Assembly: GCA_017470995.1 (NCBI GenBank)
Contig: JAFUXI010000008.1
Span: forward strand, 1-64,000
From: Spirochaetales bacterium
Lineage (GTDB): Bacteria > Spirochaetota > Spirochaetia > Sphaerochaetales > Sphaerochaetaceae
Reading direction: 5' to 3'
Length of the DNA: 64,000 bases
Position 1 is the stretch's first letter. Every line of letters starts with the position of its first letter. Made by a program: the position numbers and the translations under genes. Below are positions 50,654-59,536 of this stretch, piece after piece. Below the pieces are notes generated by a model. It did no database searches. It had not been told where the DNA came from and saw nothing but the letters and a program-made list of their open reading frames with translations.

Positions 50654-53617
50654 ATGAAGTTAAGAAACTTTCTTATCGTTCTATTCGCCGTTCTTATGGT
50701 CTTTGCATTCGCAAGCTGTAAGAATGAGCCGAAAGTAGATCCGAAGCCGACACCCAAGCCGCAGCCTCAGATCCCTGAGTATTATCAGATCGAGGTTACT
50801 GAAGGTGTAGACAAGGACTACTGGAACAGAGACAAGATCAAGATCGAATGGGAAGAGGAAGTCAATGCCGGCGACGTCATTACCCTCAAGTACAGATCTG
50901 AAAGAGATGTCTACCAGTGGGATATCAGAGACGGTTCACTGAAGTGGGTCTATGAAACAAAGAAAGGCTCCTTCACAGATCCTGTCCTCGGCGAAGACGG
51001 ATGGTACACACTTACCTACACATTTGCCAATGATATCAACGGTGCTGCTGTCGATTCCAACGAGAGATTCGGTGTCTACTTCAGAGGCAACTATGTAACG
51101 ACAGACCTGTTCGAGATCAAGGACATCTACCTCAATGATGAGCCTCTGGAGATCACACAGGACAACATCAAGAGCTATGCAGTCCTCAACGGAACCGATG
51201 AGAACCCGATCATAGAGCACGACTGGAGCGTAAAGAACTGGTCAGTTCTGTTTGCAACCGGTACTGTCGGTGAAGTCGACAAGACTCCGCTTGCAGAAAA
51301 GGTTGTTGACGGAGGATTTGTCACAGGTGCTCCTGTTGCCAAGGAAGGCTACACGCTGTCAATCTTCACGGATGCATCTCGCACAACTCCCTTCGATGCA
51401 ACACAGCCCATCACCGAGAATAAGATTTTCTACTATTCTTATGTTGGTGTTCCCAGAACAGTTACCTTCAACACAATGGGTGGTTCCGAACTCGAGCCCG
51501 AGATCGTAGCCAACGGCGACATGCTTGTTGCTGCCGAAGAGCCGACCAAGGAAGGCGTTGCATTCAAGGCATGGTATAAGGACGAAGGTCTCACAGAAGC
51601 TTGGGTCATGACTGATCCTGTCCTTGGCGACATGACTCTCTATGCCGCATACGGCACACCCAGAACAGTCACATTCCAGGCCAACAACGGAGAGGAAGCT
51701 ACAACAAAGATTGTTGCTGACGGCAACGCAGTCAAGACTCCTGAGATTCCGACCAACGGATCCAAGATGTTCATCGGCTGGTTCACAGATGACGGAACAT
51801 TCGAGGTCCCATATAACTTCTCAGATCCTGTCACAGCTGACATCACAATCTATGCAGCCTGGGTCAACGCAACTGATGTAACACTCATGGATGGCACAAC
51901 AACCATCAAGACCTTCAAGACAGCTCTTGATGTCGCTCTTGCTGAGGATGATGAGAACCTTGCAATCGAAGATGACCGCATCGGCGAAGTCTTCGGTGGA
52001 TGGTATGCAGATGCTGAACTTACAACAGAGTATGATTACACAGCAGTTGTGACCGCACCTGTTACTCTCTATGCAAAGTGGACAGAGGCTCCCGTCTACA
52101 AGATGGTTGCAACACATGGTGTCGCAGAGGGTCTGTATGACTATGATAAGTTTGAGCTCAAGTACACTGCTGATGCTGAAAAGGTAAATGCAGGCGATGT
52201 GATCTCATTCAGATACAGATCAACAACACCGTTCACATTCTTCAGCGTCAGAGATTCAATTAAGTGGGTCTATGAGGACAGCACGGCAACCCGTGGAATG
52301 GATACTTACGAGACAAAGGAAGACGGATGGACATATGTCACGTATACTTTCACTGCAAAGTCATATGATGGCAAGGCAGACGCACCCGCCAATGCAACCT
52401 GGAAGTTCCACTTCGGTTCAAGAACCATTGTAGTTGGTGATGTCCTTGAAATTCAGGATCTCACACTCAACGGCAAGCCGCTTGAGGCTAAGCCCTCTTC
52501 AAGTTATGCAGCTCCGACTCTCTCTACTCTCGAAACAGCTGATGAATGGGCGGCTCATACCGTAACATTCAATACAAATGAGGGTTCGGCAATAGAAGCT
52601 GTTTCCATTGCATATGGTGGAAAGCTTGAGAAACCTGAAGATCCTACAAAGGAAGGAGTTCTCTTTGATGCATGGTTTACCGATGCAGAGCTCACAACTG
52701 CATTCAACTTCGATACACCGATTTTCGAAGACATCACTCTCTATGCAAAGTATGGTGAGACAGCCACTGTCACGTTCAGCGGTGCAGAGATTGAACCTGT
52801 AGTTCTTCTCAAGGGACATAAAGTTGCACAGCCTGCTGATCCTGCCAAGGCAGAGAACGTATTCGGCGGATGGTATGCAGATTCCGAATTCACAACAAAG
52901 TTCGATTTCACAGCTGCAATCGAAGCTGACACAACAATCTACGCCAAGTGGGTTCCGTCTTGGACAGTAACCATTAATTTCAATTATGGCGAGACTCCGG
53001 AGACAAAGGCAGTCTATGTCGGAAAGGGCGCTGTCATGGCAGCTCCGAATGGAATCGGCAGACCTGGCTACTTCCTTGAGGGTCTGTATGACGATGCAGG
53101 ATGCACAGTTGCTCACGATTTCGCAGCTGCTGTTACAGCTGACGCAACAATCTATGCAAAGTGGACAGCTGCCAACAAGGAATACAAGTACACGGCAACC
53201 GGAGACAAGGATCGCTTCCAGTTCAGATGGAAAGCTTCTTCTGTTGCAGCCCTTGATACTCTCAAGGCCGGTGATGTCCTTACATTCCAGGTGAAGTTCA
53301 CTCCTGTTGCAGGTTCTGCTCCGACCACCTACAGACTCAGATCCCAGTCTCCTGAGAGTGACATCGGACACAAGAATATCAGTCTTCCTAAAGCAGATGC
53401 TGACGGATGGATTTCTGTGAAGATTGTCATTGCTGAAGATGTTTCCGGTACCGGACTCGGACTCCTTCTCGGTCTGAACGGAACAGTAAAGGCAACCGAT
53501 ATCATGGAGATTAAGGGTGTTGCATTCAATGGTGTTGAGGTTCCTATCTCAACAAGCAGCACATCAAGCGGTCTCTATCCGGGAGCTCCTTGTGATGTTG
53601 AGGTTATTAATCTCTAA
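50654..53617 (+). CDS. Large surface lipoprotein: three copies of a new beta domain and seven InlB-type repeats
   Basis: 987 aa, lipid cysteine C22 (FAFASC). Three copies of a ~125-residue beta-rich domain (about residues 43-165, 468-630 and 845-980) share the order 'AGDVI-[TS]-[LF]-[KR]-YRS ... EDGW-x-[TY]-[LV]-TYTF ... EI-x-D-x-x-LN-x-x-P-L'. Between them are seven ~65-residue Listeria-Bacteroides (InlB B / Flg_new) repeats, four before and three after the second copy, each with VTF...GG..., GW[FY]...F and LYAKW. AAAGGAG precedes the ATG. It ends with a hairpin terminator. Probably a stalk that displays binding modules; the ligand is unknown. Confidence 0.88.
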   Translation: MKLRNFLIVLFAVLMVFAFASCKNEPKVDPKPTPKPQPQIPEYYQIEVTEGVDKDYWNRDKIKIEWEEEVNAGDVITLKYRSERDVYQWDIRDGSLKWVYETKKGSFTDPVLGEDGWYTLTYTFANDINGAAVDSNERFGVYFRGNYVTTDLFEIKDIYLNDEPLEITQDNIKSYAVLNGTDENPIIEHDWSVKNWSVLFATGTVGEVDKTPLAEKVVDGGFVTGAPVAKEGYTLSIFTDASRTTPFDATQPITENKIFYYSYVGVPRTVTFNTMGGSELEPEIVANGDMLVAAEEPTKEGVAFKAWYKDEGLTEAWVMTDPVLGDMTLYAAYGTPRTVTFQANNGEEATTKIVADGNAVKTPEIPTNGSKMFIGWFTDDGTFEVPYNFSDPVTADITIYAAWVNATDVTLMDGTTTIKTFKTALDVALAEDDENLAIEDDRIGEVFGGWYADAELTTEYDYTAVVTAPVTLYAKWTEAPVYKMVATHGVAEGLYDYDKFELKYTADAEKVNAGDVISFRYRSTTPFTFFSVRDSIKWVYEDSTATRGMDTYETKEDGWTYVTYTFTAKSYDGKADAPANATWKFHFGSRTIVVGDVLEIQDLTLNGKPLEAKPSSSYAAPTLSTLETADEWAAHTVTFNTNEGSAIEAVSIAYGGKLEKPEDPTKEGVLFDAWFTDAELTTAFNFDTPIFEDITLYAKYGETATVTFSGAEIEPVVLLKGHKVAQPADPAKAENVFGGWYADSEFTTKFDFTAAIEADTTIYAKWVPSWTVTINFNYGETPETKAVYVGKGAVMAAPNGIGRPGYFLEGLYDDAGCTVAHDFAAAVTADATIYAKWTAANKEYKYTATGDKDRFQFRWKASSVAALDTLKAGDVLTFQVKFTPVAGSAPTTYRLRSQSPESDIGHKNISLPKADADGWISVKIVIAEDVSGTGLGLLLGLNGTVKATDIMEIKGVAFNGVEVPISTSSTSSGLYPGAPCDVEVINL

Positions 53618-53637
53618 TCTTAATTGATTGATTCCAT

Positions 53638-53675
53638 GTGCCACTCGGGCAACCGGGTGGCACTTTGGGATTTTT
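53638..53675 (+). terminator. Terminator after the 987-residue lipoprotein gene
   Basis: Stem GTGCCACTCGG/CCGGGTGGCAC (53638-53648 with 53653-53663, one G-U) with a GCAA tetraloop, followed by TTTGGGATTTTTG. Confidence 0.85.
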
Positions 53676-53714
53676 GTTTGTTTGAATCATATATATTTAT
53701 AAGGAATTATGGAA

Positions 53715-54269
53715 ATGAAGAAGCCGGTTGTTATTTTACTTTGTCTGATGGCTGTTTTTGCTATTGTTTCCTGTAAGCAGGACCCCAAGCCTGCCGATGA
53801 ACCCGCACCTGTTGTCGAGGACGGCGGAGTTCTTACAGTAAAGCCGGCTTCCGCAGATGTTACTTGGGGAAATACAGACAGATTCCAGTTTTTGATCAAT
53901 CAGGAATTCGCCGATGGGGATTCAATTGAGTTCCTCCTGAAGCTTTCCGATTCATTTGAAAAGATTGTTCCCAGAAGCGGAAACGAGGCACTCAGCTGGC
54001 CCAAGTTCAGTACTTTGGCTTTGACAGCACTTGAGCAGACCGAGGATGGTTGGTACATCGTCAGCGTTACTGCCAATGACGAGTATGAGCAGTTGGGAAT
54101 CACTGCCATGCTTACAGGCGGTGCCGTTCAGGATGAGAATCTATTTGTCTCGATCAAGAACCTGAAGATCGGCGGCAAGCTGATTGATTTCGCAACATAT
54201 GACGAAGAAACCTGTGTTGCTCCGCTCGTGGCATGCCCGAGCGAAGTGACTGCTACTATAGAAAAATAA
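53715..54269 (+). CDS. Lipoprotein, single copy of the new beta domain (A)
   Basis: 184 aa from ATG 53715 (MKKPVVILLCL); another ATG two codons upstream is too close to AAGGA. Lipobox near AIVSC followed by KQDPKPADEPAP. The domain starts VLTVKPASADVTWGNTDRFQF and has SIEFLLKLSD, QTEDGWYIVSVTA and LFVSIKNLKIGG. By this pattern it is related to the genes at 54285 and 54967 and to the three domains in the 987-residue protein. Confidence 0.75.
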   Translation: MKKPVVILLCLMAVFAIVSCKQDPKPADEPAPVVEDGGVLTVKPASADVTWGNTDRFQFLINQEFADGDSIEFLLKLSDSFEKIVPRSGNEALSWPKFSTLALTALEQTEDGWYIVSVTANDEYEQLGITAMLTGGAVQDENLFVSIKNLKIGGKLIDFATYDEETCVAPLVACPSEVTATIEK

Positions 54270-54284
54270 TAAGGAGTGAAGGAT

Positions 54285-54941
54285 ATGAAGAGATTTCTTT
54301 CCATTATTTTTGCACTTCTTGCGGTTCTGATCATCGTTTCATGCAATCAGGACCCCAAAGCATCCGATGACCCTGCTCCCGCGCCGGCACCCGCACCTTC
54401 GGCAACAGATGAAGATGTGCTTGCCGGAAACGCATATTACAGACTTACGGCAACCAGAGAGGCAAAGAGATTTGCACTGCAGTATCTGGATGAGGAAGAC
54501 AGCACATATGATCCGGATGAAGGAGATGTGCTGACTCTCAAATACAGGACAAACCATTCCGTCGACCGCATATATCTGAGAGACTCTTCCCAGAATACTG
54601 TTTTCTCTGACGGAAGTTATCATACCATTGCGGAAGCTGATGATGAGTATGTTACCGGACCGGATGAGGACGGATGGTACACCTTTACCTTCACGTTCCC
54701 CGAGATGCTCGATACCAAGTTCGGTTTCCGCCTTGAGCTTTGCAACTACGGTGTCGGCAAATTCCAGCCCGGTGATTATCTTGACATCAAGGATCTTGAA
54801 TTCAAGGGGCAGAAACTGACCATCGAAGCTGCCAATGAAGACAACGAGTACCAGAGCAATCAGGGTGTTTATAATGCCGGATATACAGAAACAGGCAATA
54901 AGGACCACACTCTGCCTACGCTTTCGATTATCAAACTGTAA
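54285..54941 (+). CDS. Lipoprotein, single copy of the new beta domain (B)
   Basis: 218 aa from ATG 54285 (MKRFLSIIFALL); GGAG ten bases upstream. Lipobox near LIIVSC, then NQDPKASDDPAPAPAPAP linker. Closest of the three small proteins to the large lipoprotein: YYRLTATREAKRFALQYLDEE, then DVLTLKYRTNHSVDRIYLRDS, EDGWYTFTFTFPE and YLDIKDLEFKGQKL. No catalytic motif. Confidence 0.75.
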   Translation: MKRFLSIIFALLAVLIIVSCNQDPKASDDPAPAPAPAPSATDEDVLAGNAYYRLTATREAKRFALQYLDEEDSTYDPDEGDVLTLKYRTNHSVDRIYLRDSSQNTVFSDGSYHTIAEADDEYVTGPDEDGWYTFTFTFPEMLDTKFGFRLELCNYGVGKFQPGDYLDIKDLEFKGQKLTIEAANEDNEYQSNQGVYNAGYTETGNKDHTLPTLSIIKL

Positions 54942-54966
54942 CATGTAACAAAGGAGAGAATGGAAA

Positions 54967-55602
54967 ATGAAGAAACTTCTTGTATTTCTTTTCGTTTTGA
55001 TTGCAATCTTTGCATTCGCATCCTGCAAACAGGATCCGAAGAATGCAGAGCCCACACCCGCTCCGGAACCGGAGCCGGAAAATGTTGAACCCGAGCCCGT
55101 TGCTCCCATCGAGGAAGCCGGAGTTCTGTTCGTAAGACCCGCAGAAGGTGCTACATACAGCCAGACCGGCAAGTTCCAGTTCAAGCTGGATGTTTCATTC
55201 AATGCAAACGAGGCAATTGCCCTTTATGCAAAGTTCTCCAGCGACATTACATCCGTTGCTGTCAGACAGGGCGGCGGAGATAATACCAAATTCAAGGTAA
55301 ACGGTGTCGAGGCCGTACCCCTTGATGATTATGAGCAGGATGAAGACGGCTGGTACATCATTGCCATTCCCGCTGAAAGCGTAACACCCAATAGCGGCGG
55401 AGCTGCCGTTGATTCATGGCTCGGCCTCGGAATCACTGCCTATACTTCAGCGGTCGAAAGGGCCAACTGTTTCATCGCTCTCAAGGGCCTGAAACTCGGC
55501 GATGAGTACTTCGACATCACCATGTGGGACGAGGAAGACTGTGCTCAGCCCTACTACACATCACCTGACAAGCTGGATGTGACTCTGACATTGGATGAAT
55601 AA
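54967..55602 (+). CDS. Lipoprotein, single copy of the new beta domain (C)
   Basis: 211 aa; lipobox near FAFASC, followed by KQDPKNAEPTPAPEPEPENVEPEP. Domain: VLFVRPAEGATYSQTGKFQF, AIALYAKFSSDI, QDEDGWYIIAIPA and CFIALKGLKLGDEYFDI, in the same order as copy A. Copies A and C look like the closest pair. Confidence 0.75.
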   Translation: MKKLLVFLFVLIAIFAFASCKQDPKNAEPTPAPEPEPENVEPEPVAPIEEAGVLFVRPAEGATYSQTGKFQFKLDVSFNANEAIALYAKFSSDITSVAVRQGGGDNTKFKVNGVEAVPLDDYEQDEDGWYIIAIPAESVTPNSGGAAVDSWLGLGITAYTSAVERANCFIALKGLKLGDEYFDITMWDEEDCAQPYYTSPDKLDVTLTLDE

Positions 55603-55624
55603 TTATAAATAGGAGATATGGAAA

Positions 55625-56251
55625 ATGAAAAAAGCACTGTTGATTATTGGAATGATGGCACTTGTATGTGCAGTGGCATTCGCAGCAGAGAACCTCATCA
55701 GCTTCGGCGACATGGAAAGCGGTTCCACCACCAGCTGGATGGAGGAAGGAAGCTCACTCAAGTATGACAAGGGCAAGGGAATCGATGGTTCCACAGGTCT
55801 TCTTGTCAAGAATACTGAGGATTGGAGTGGCGTAGGTCTCGATCTGACAAAGATCCTCGACAGGACCAAGAGCTACTACATCGAGTGCTGGGTCAAGCTC
55901 TACAAGGCAGAGAAGAACCCGGTCAAGGCTTCCATCACACTCGAGTTCAGACCCGACCAGCTTCAGGGCTACGGTGAGGACTGGGAGAGCTACGGCTATG
56001 TCCAGACCAATATCGACCTCGATTACGAGGAGAGAGAGTCCACAGGAAACGAGATTGAGGTTAATGCAACAGAGTATGTGAAGCTCAGCGGCGTCATCAG
56101 ACCTGAAGATATGGAAACCCTTATCGACAACCACGGTGTCGAGATTACAAGACCGATTGTCGGAGTTACCTGCTACTTCAAGATCGAGCCCGCAAAGGCC
56201 AGAAGATACTGGGTTGACAACGTCTACATCGTAGAGATTCCCAACGTCTGA
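55625..56251 (+). CDS. Secreted CBM4/9-like protein
   Basis: 208 aa. Cleavable signal peptide (MKKALLIIGMMALVCAVAFAAE; no lipobox, so probably periplasmic or secreted). Mature domain ENLISFGDMESGSTTSW, GSTGLLVKNTEDWSGVGLDLTKIL, YYIECWVKLY and a YWVDNVYIVEI end, the CBM4/9 pattern as in the gene at 49738. GGAG precedes the ATG. Confidence 0.8.
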   Translation: MKKALLIIGMMALVCAVAFAAENLISFGDMESGSTTSWMEEGSSLKYDKGKGIDGSTGLLVKNTEDWSGVGLDLTKILDRTKSYYIECWVKLYKAEKNPVKASITLEFRPDQLQGYGEDWESYGYVQTNIDLDYEERESTGNEIEVNATEYVKLSGVIRPEDMETLIDNHGVEITRPIVGVTCYFKIEPAKARRYWVDNVYIVEIPNV

Positions 56252-56290
56252 TAAAAGACGATGAATCATAGAAACAATGGAGGGAAACCA

Positions 56291-58390
56291 ATGAAGAGAT
56301 CTATTAGTTTACTTCTCATAGCACTGATGATGCTCACGGTGCTTTTCGTATCGATTTCCTGTAAGGAAGCTGCGGAAGAGCCGCAGGAGCAGGGAACTGT
56401 CGTGACATTCGACACACAGGGCGGATCCAAGATCGATCCTGTTTCCGTCGAGCCAGGCACAAAGGTAATCAAGCCCAAGAAGAACCCTACTTACAACGGT
56501 TATGTCTTCCTCGGCTGGTACACCGACAAGGCCGGAACAACAGAGTATGATTTCTCTGCTGCCGTAAACGAGAGCATCACTCTCTATGCCAAGTGGCAGG
56601 ATCAGACTTCCTACGAGCACAGCGATCCTATTCTCCCGAAGGGAAGTGTTGCATTGAACAACAACTCATTCACAATCCCAATGGATTGGAGCGTGAATCC
56701 CAAGGGAAAGACCGGTCTTCCTGCAGTTACTTACAGCTTCTCGGGTGAGAGAACCAATGTGACCAACGTCACCCCCGAACTCGTGGCTGCCGTCAAGAAT
56801 ACTCCGCAGAGCTTCTTCGACGAGACTCCGAAAAAGATTCTCTTCCTGTTCAGCGACGGATGGGGAGTCACGGAAGTCAATATGTCCAGAGAGTATAAGG
56901 GTGAACTTATCATGGATTCACTGCCGTACAAGACAGAGTCCAAGACCGATGCCTACAAGCAGTACAGCTTCACGGATGCAAGTGTAAACAGCGATTACAC
57001 CTCACATTCTACAACCGACAGCTGCGCCGGCGGCACTCAGGTTCTCGCAGGTTACAAGACCAGATACGGCTACATCTCTCTTGATGTCGATGCAAACCCG
57101 GTCACGACCCTGATCGAGGCCGCACACGCCAAGGGATGGGCAACAGCCAACGTCACCAACGACAACATCGTAGATGCAACACCGTCTGCAGCCATGATCC
57201 ACGATACCAACAGATATCACTCGGATGTCCTGTACTACAAGGCTCTCAAGTATGCTCTTGCAGAGCAGGGTCTGGACCTCCTGATGGGTTGGGACTGGGG
57301 CATGAGCACCTATTACGCAACCGGTGACTGGGCCAGCAGACTTCTCAGCGCTGAGAAGGAAGGTATCAAGGATGCCATCTCAAGGCAGAAGCTCACATCA
57401 GCTGCTGCAAAGGCCGACTACAGCGACTCGATCAAATACTTCAAGGGCCTGTCCACCGACGAGAAGTACAAGGTTGCTTCATTCTCCGTGTACTATACTC
57501 TGTGGGAGAACCAGGATCCTGCAAGACGCAATTCCTTCCAGAGATGGACAACTACCGGAAGCGGAGAGCTTACACAGTATCTGAACTGGCTTGAGAGCCC
57601 GAGCGGACTTGCTGCAGCCATTGCCAACCTCGATTCCACATTCGGAAATCCTGCTGATTTCGTGACCAGATACACGAAGTTCAAGGATATTGTTGAGAAC
57701 ACGGATTTCTCCAAGCCGCTTCTCGGCTGCTGGACAAGCGACGGAAACGACTATGATTCCAATACTCCCAACAGAGGCTACACCATCCACGGCTCAATCG
57801 GAAAGGCATATCCTTCCTATCCCGAGATGGTTGCCTACACCATCTATCAGCTGGATAAGGAAGCCGGTGTTGACGGCGGATTCTTCACCATCATCGAGAA
57901 CACATGTACCGACGGTTGGGGACACTCCAACAACCAGGATACAAAGGTCTACAGCATGATGAACGAGGTCCAGTGCTTCGACGAAGGAGTTGCAATCGCA
58001 GTCAAGTACGTCCTCGAGCACCCGGATACACTGCTTGTCCTTTCGGCTGACCATGAGACCGGCGGATACAGACTCAGAGAAGGTTGGGAGACCGACTTCA
58101 GCATGATTTCGTCCACGACAACCGGCCACTCAAGCCAGAATGTACCTCTCTATGCTTTCGGAGCAGGTGCACAGAACTTCTCTGCAGAGGCAATCCTTGC
58201 CAAGTACGGTTCACAGGCCAATGCCGGACTTGAGCAGGACGGTAAGATCCACGAAGGTTGGATCACAGGTGCCCTCATGGGTGAGCTGATTACCGGAGAA
58301 GCTTTCGGTCTGACCGGAAATGCCGCATACAAGGGACAGCCGTTCACGACAAGCGGCACACCTTACGGCGGCCGCCTGTGGGAAAATTAA
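56291..58390 (+). CDS. Alkaline-phosphatase-family lipoprotein with one InlB-type repeat
   Basis: 699 aa from MKRSISLLLIAL at 56291 (GGAGGG upstream; a more distal in-frame ATG at 56261 has none). Lipobox near VSISC. Residues about 45-110 are one InlB/Flg_new repeat (VTFDTQGGSKIDPVSV...FLGWYTDKAG...LYAKW). Then a PhoA-fold domain: ILFLFSDGWGVTEV (metal Asp), DSCAGGTQVLAGYKT with nucleophile S244, IENTCTDGWGHSNN, LSADHETGGYRL and HSSQNVPLYAFGAG. All main catalytic positions seem present. It should remove phosphate from an extracellular ester, held to the surface by the lipid anchor. Confidence 0.9.
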   Translation: MKRSISLLLIALMMLTVLFVSISCKEAAEEPQEQGTVVTFDTQGGSKIDPVSVEPGTKVIKPKKNPTYNGYVFLGWYTDKAGTTEYDFSAAVNESITLYAKWQDQTSYEHSDPILPKGSVALNNNSFTIPMDWSVNPKGKTGLPAVTYSFSGERTNVTNVTPELVAAVKNTPQSFFDETPKKILFLFSDGWGVTEVNMSREYKGELIMDSLPYKTESKTDAYKQYSFTDASVNSDYTSHSTTDSCAGGTQVLAGYKTRYGYISLDVDANPVTTLIEAAHAKGWATANVTNDNIVDATPSAAMIHDTNRYHSDVLYYKALKYALAEQGLDLLMGWDWGMSTYYATGDWASRLLSAEKEGIKDAISRQKLTSAAAKADYSDSIKYFKGLSTDEKYKVASFSVYYTLWENQDPARRNSFQRWTTTGSGELTQYLNWLESPSGLAAAIANLDSTFGNPADFVTRYTKFKDIVENTDFSKPLLGCWTSDGNDYDSNTPNRGYTIHGSIGKAYPSYPEMVAYTIYQLDKEAGVDGGFFTIIENTCTDGWGHSNNQDTKVYSMMNEVQCFDEGVAIAVKYVLEHPDTLLVLSADHETGGYRLREGWETDFSMISSTTTGHSSQNVPLYAFGAGAQNFSAEAILAKYGSQANAGLEQDGKIHEGWITGALMGELITGEAFGLTGNAAYKGQPFTTSGTPYGGRLWEN

Positions 58391-58402
58391 GGAATTATTC
58401 CT

Positions 58403-59467
58403 ATGAAGAGAAAAACAGTATTGCTGATTTCTCTGATAGCAGTTCTTCTGCTTGCAGGCCTCTGTGCCTGCAAGCAGGAGGTTACTCCAGAGGAACCTAA
58501 GCCAGCCAGTGATCCCATTCCGAAATGGGAAAAGAGCAATGACGGCCTCCAGAATCTTCCGGATATCTATCCTTCCGGAACCGCGACGGGTGTGACAGAG
58601 GCACTTATCAACGGATTGAAGAACCCGCCGACATTCAAAGATGCAAAAAACCTGATTGTCATAGTCTGCGAAGGCCTGACAACAGAACTCATAGATTCCG
58701 TAAGCGGTGAAACCATTCTCAAGAACCTGCCGGTGAAGGGAACAACGACTTCCAAGTTTACTGACGCAGAAGGAAAGATCCTTGCCGACTATGTCATCAA
58801 CGACCTATACAAGACCAAGACCGGTATCGCATCGTGGGGAGAGCTTACCACCAACAGCATGAGGCGCATGACAACTACGGACGGCAATGAGGTATCATCT
58901 GCCAAGGTCAGCTATGACCAGTTCGAGCCCATCAACGGAATTTCGATTTCAATGACGCTTGGCAAGGCCGACTTTTCAGAGGTAAACGCTTCCGCGGACC
59001 AGCTGAATGAAATCTACAAATCCAGCGCTGTTTTCACATCATCGCTGGAGGAAGCCATTCCCCTGTACAAGAAGACTGATTATCATTTCTATTTCGATGA
59101 GGGCCGCCAGCATGACGGGCCTGTCAACAAGCTCTACACCATCTATACAAGTCTTGAGAGCCTGCCTTCCTTCAGACAGGAGGCTGCGTTCTCTCTTGCC
59201 TGGATGCAGAGTGTAATGATTAAGAATGACGGCTTTGCGCTGTTCATGTCCTACAGCCCGTCTACCGCGTTGGATGCCGACGGACTCAGGGACTTCGACG
59301 AAGGTCTGGCAGTTGCGGTCAAGTATGTGCTTGAGAACCCGGATACTGTCCTTCTGGTCTGCGGATGCCCCGTGGACGGCTCTGTTGCAAGTGTTCCGTT
59401 CTACGGAATAGGTAAGGGTGTTTCCGCCCAGAGCACACTCTACGAGTGCGTAAGCTCCGTATTCTGA
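58403..59467 (+). CDS. Degenerate alkaline-phosphatase paralogue (pseudo-enzyme), lipoprotein
   Basis: 354 aa, lipobox near LLAGLCAC. Follows the order of its two neighbours but with catalytic sites lost: FKDAKNLIVIVCEGLTTEL where they read VIIISDGMG (metal Asp gone); LTTNSMRRMTTT where they have DS-A-AGGT; and LLVCGCPVDG where they have ADHETG. Framework parts such as DGLRDFDEGLAVAVKYVLENPDTVLLV and VPFYGIGKG match well. No frameshift, and the frame and anchor are intact, so it may be a kept non-catalytic binder. Distance of 12 bases from the preceding gene. Confidence 0.8.
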   Translation: MKRKTVLLISLIAVLLLAGLCACKQEVTPEEPKPASDPIPKWEKSNDGLQNLPDIYPSGTATGVTEALINGLKNPPTFKDAKNLIVIVCEGLTTELIDSVSGETILKNLPVKGTTTSKFTDAEGKILADYVINDLYKTKTGIASWGELTTNSMRRMTTTDGNEVSSAKVSYDQFEPINGISISMTLGKADFSEVNASADQLNEIYKSSAVFTSSLEEAIPLYKKTDYHFYFDEGRQHDGPVNKLYTIYTSLESLPSFRQEAAFSLAWMQSVMIKNDGFALFMSYSPSTALDADGLRDFDEGLAVAVKYVLENPDTVLLVCGCPVDGSVASVPFYGIGKGVSAQSTLYECVSSVF

Positions 59468-59474
59468 TTTGTCT

Positions 59475-59503
59475 GCTGGCCGGTTTCCGGCCAGCTGTTT
59501 TTT
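59475..59503 (+). terminator. Terminator after the degenerate phosphatase gene
   Basis: Perfect stem GCTGGCCGG/CCGGCCAGC with a TTT loop, followed by TGTTTTTT. Confidence 0.88.
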
Positions 59504-59536
59504 ACTGGTATCTGATTTGATTAAAAAGGAGTTGAT

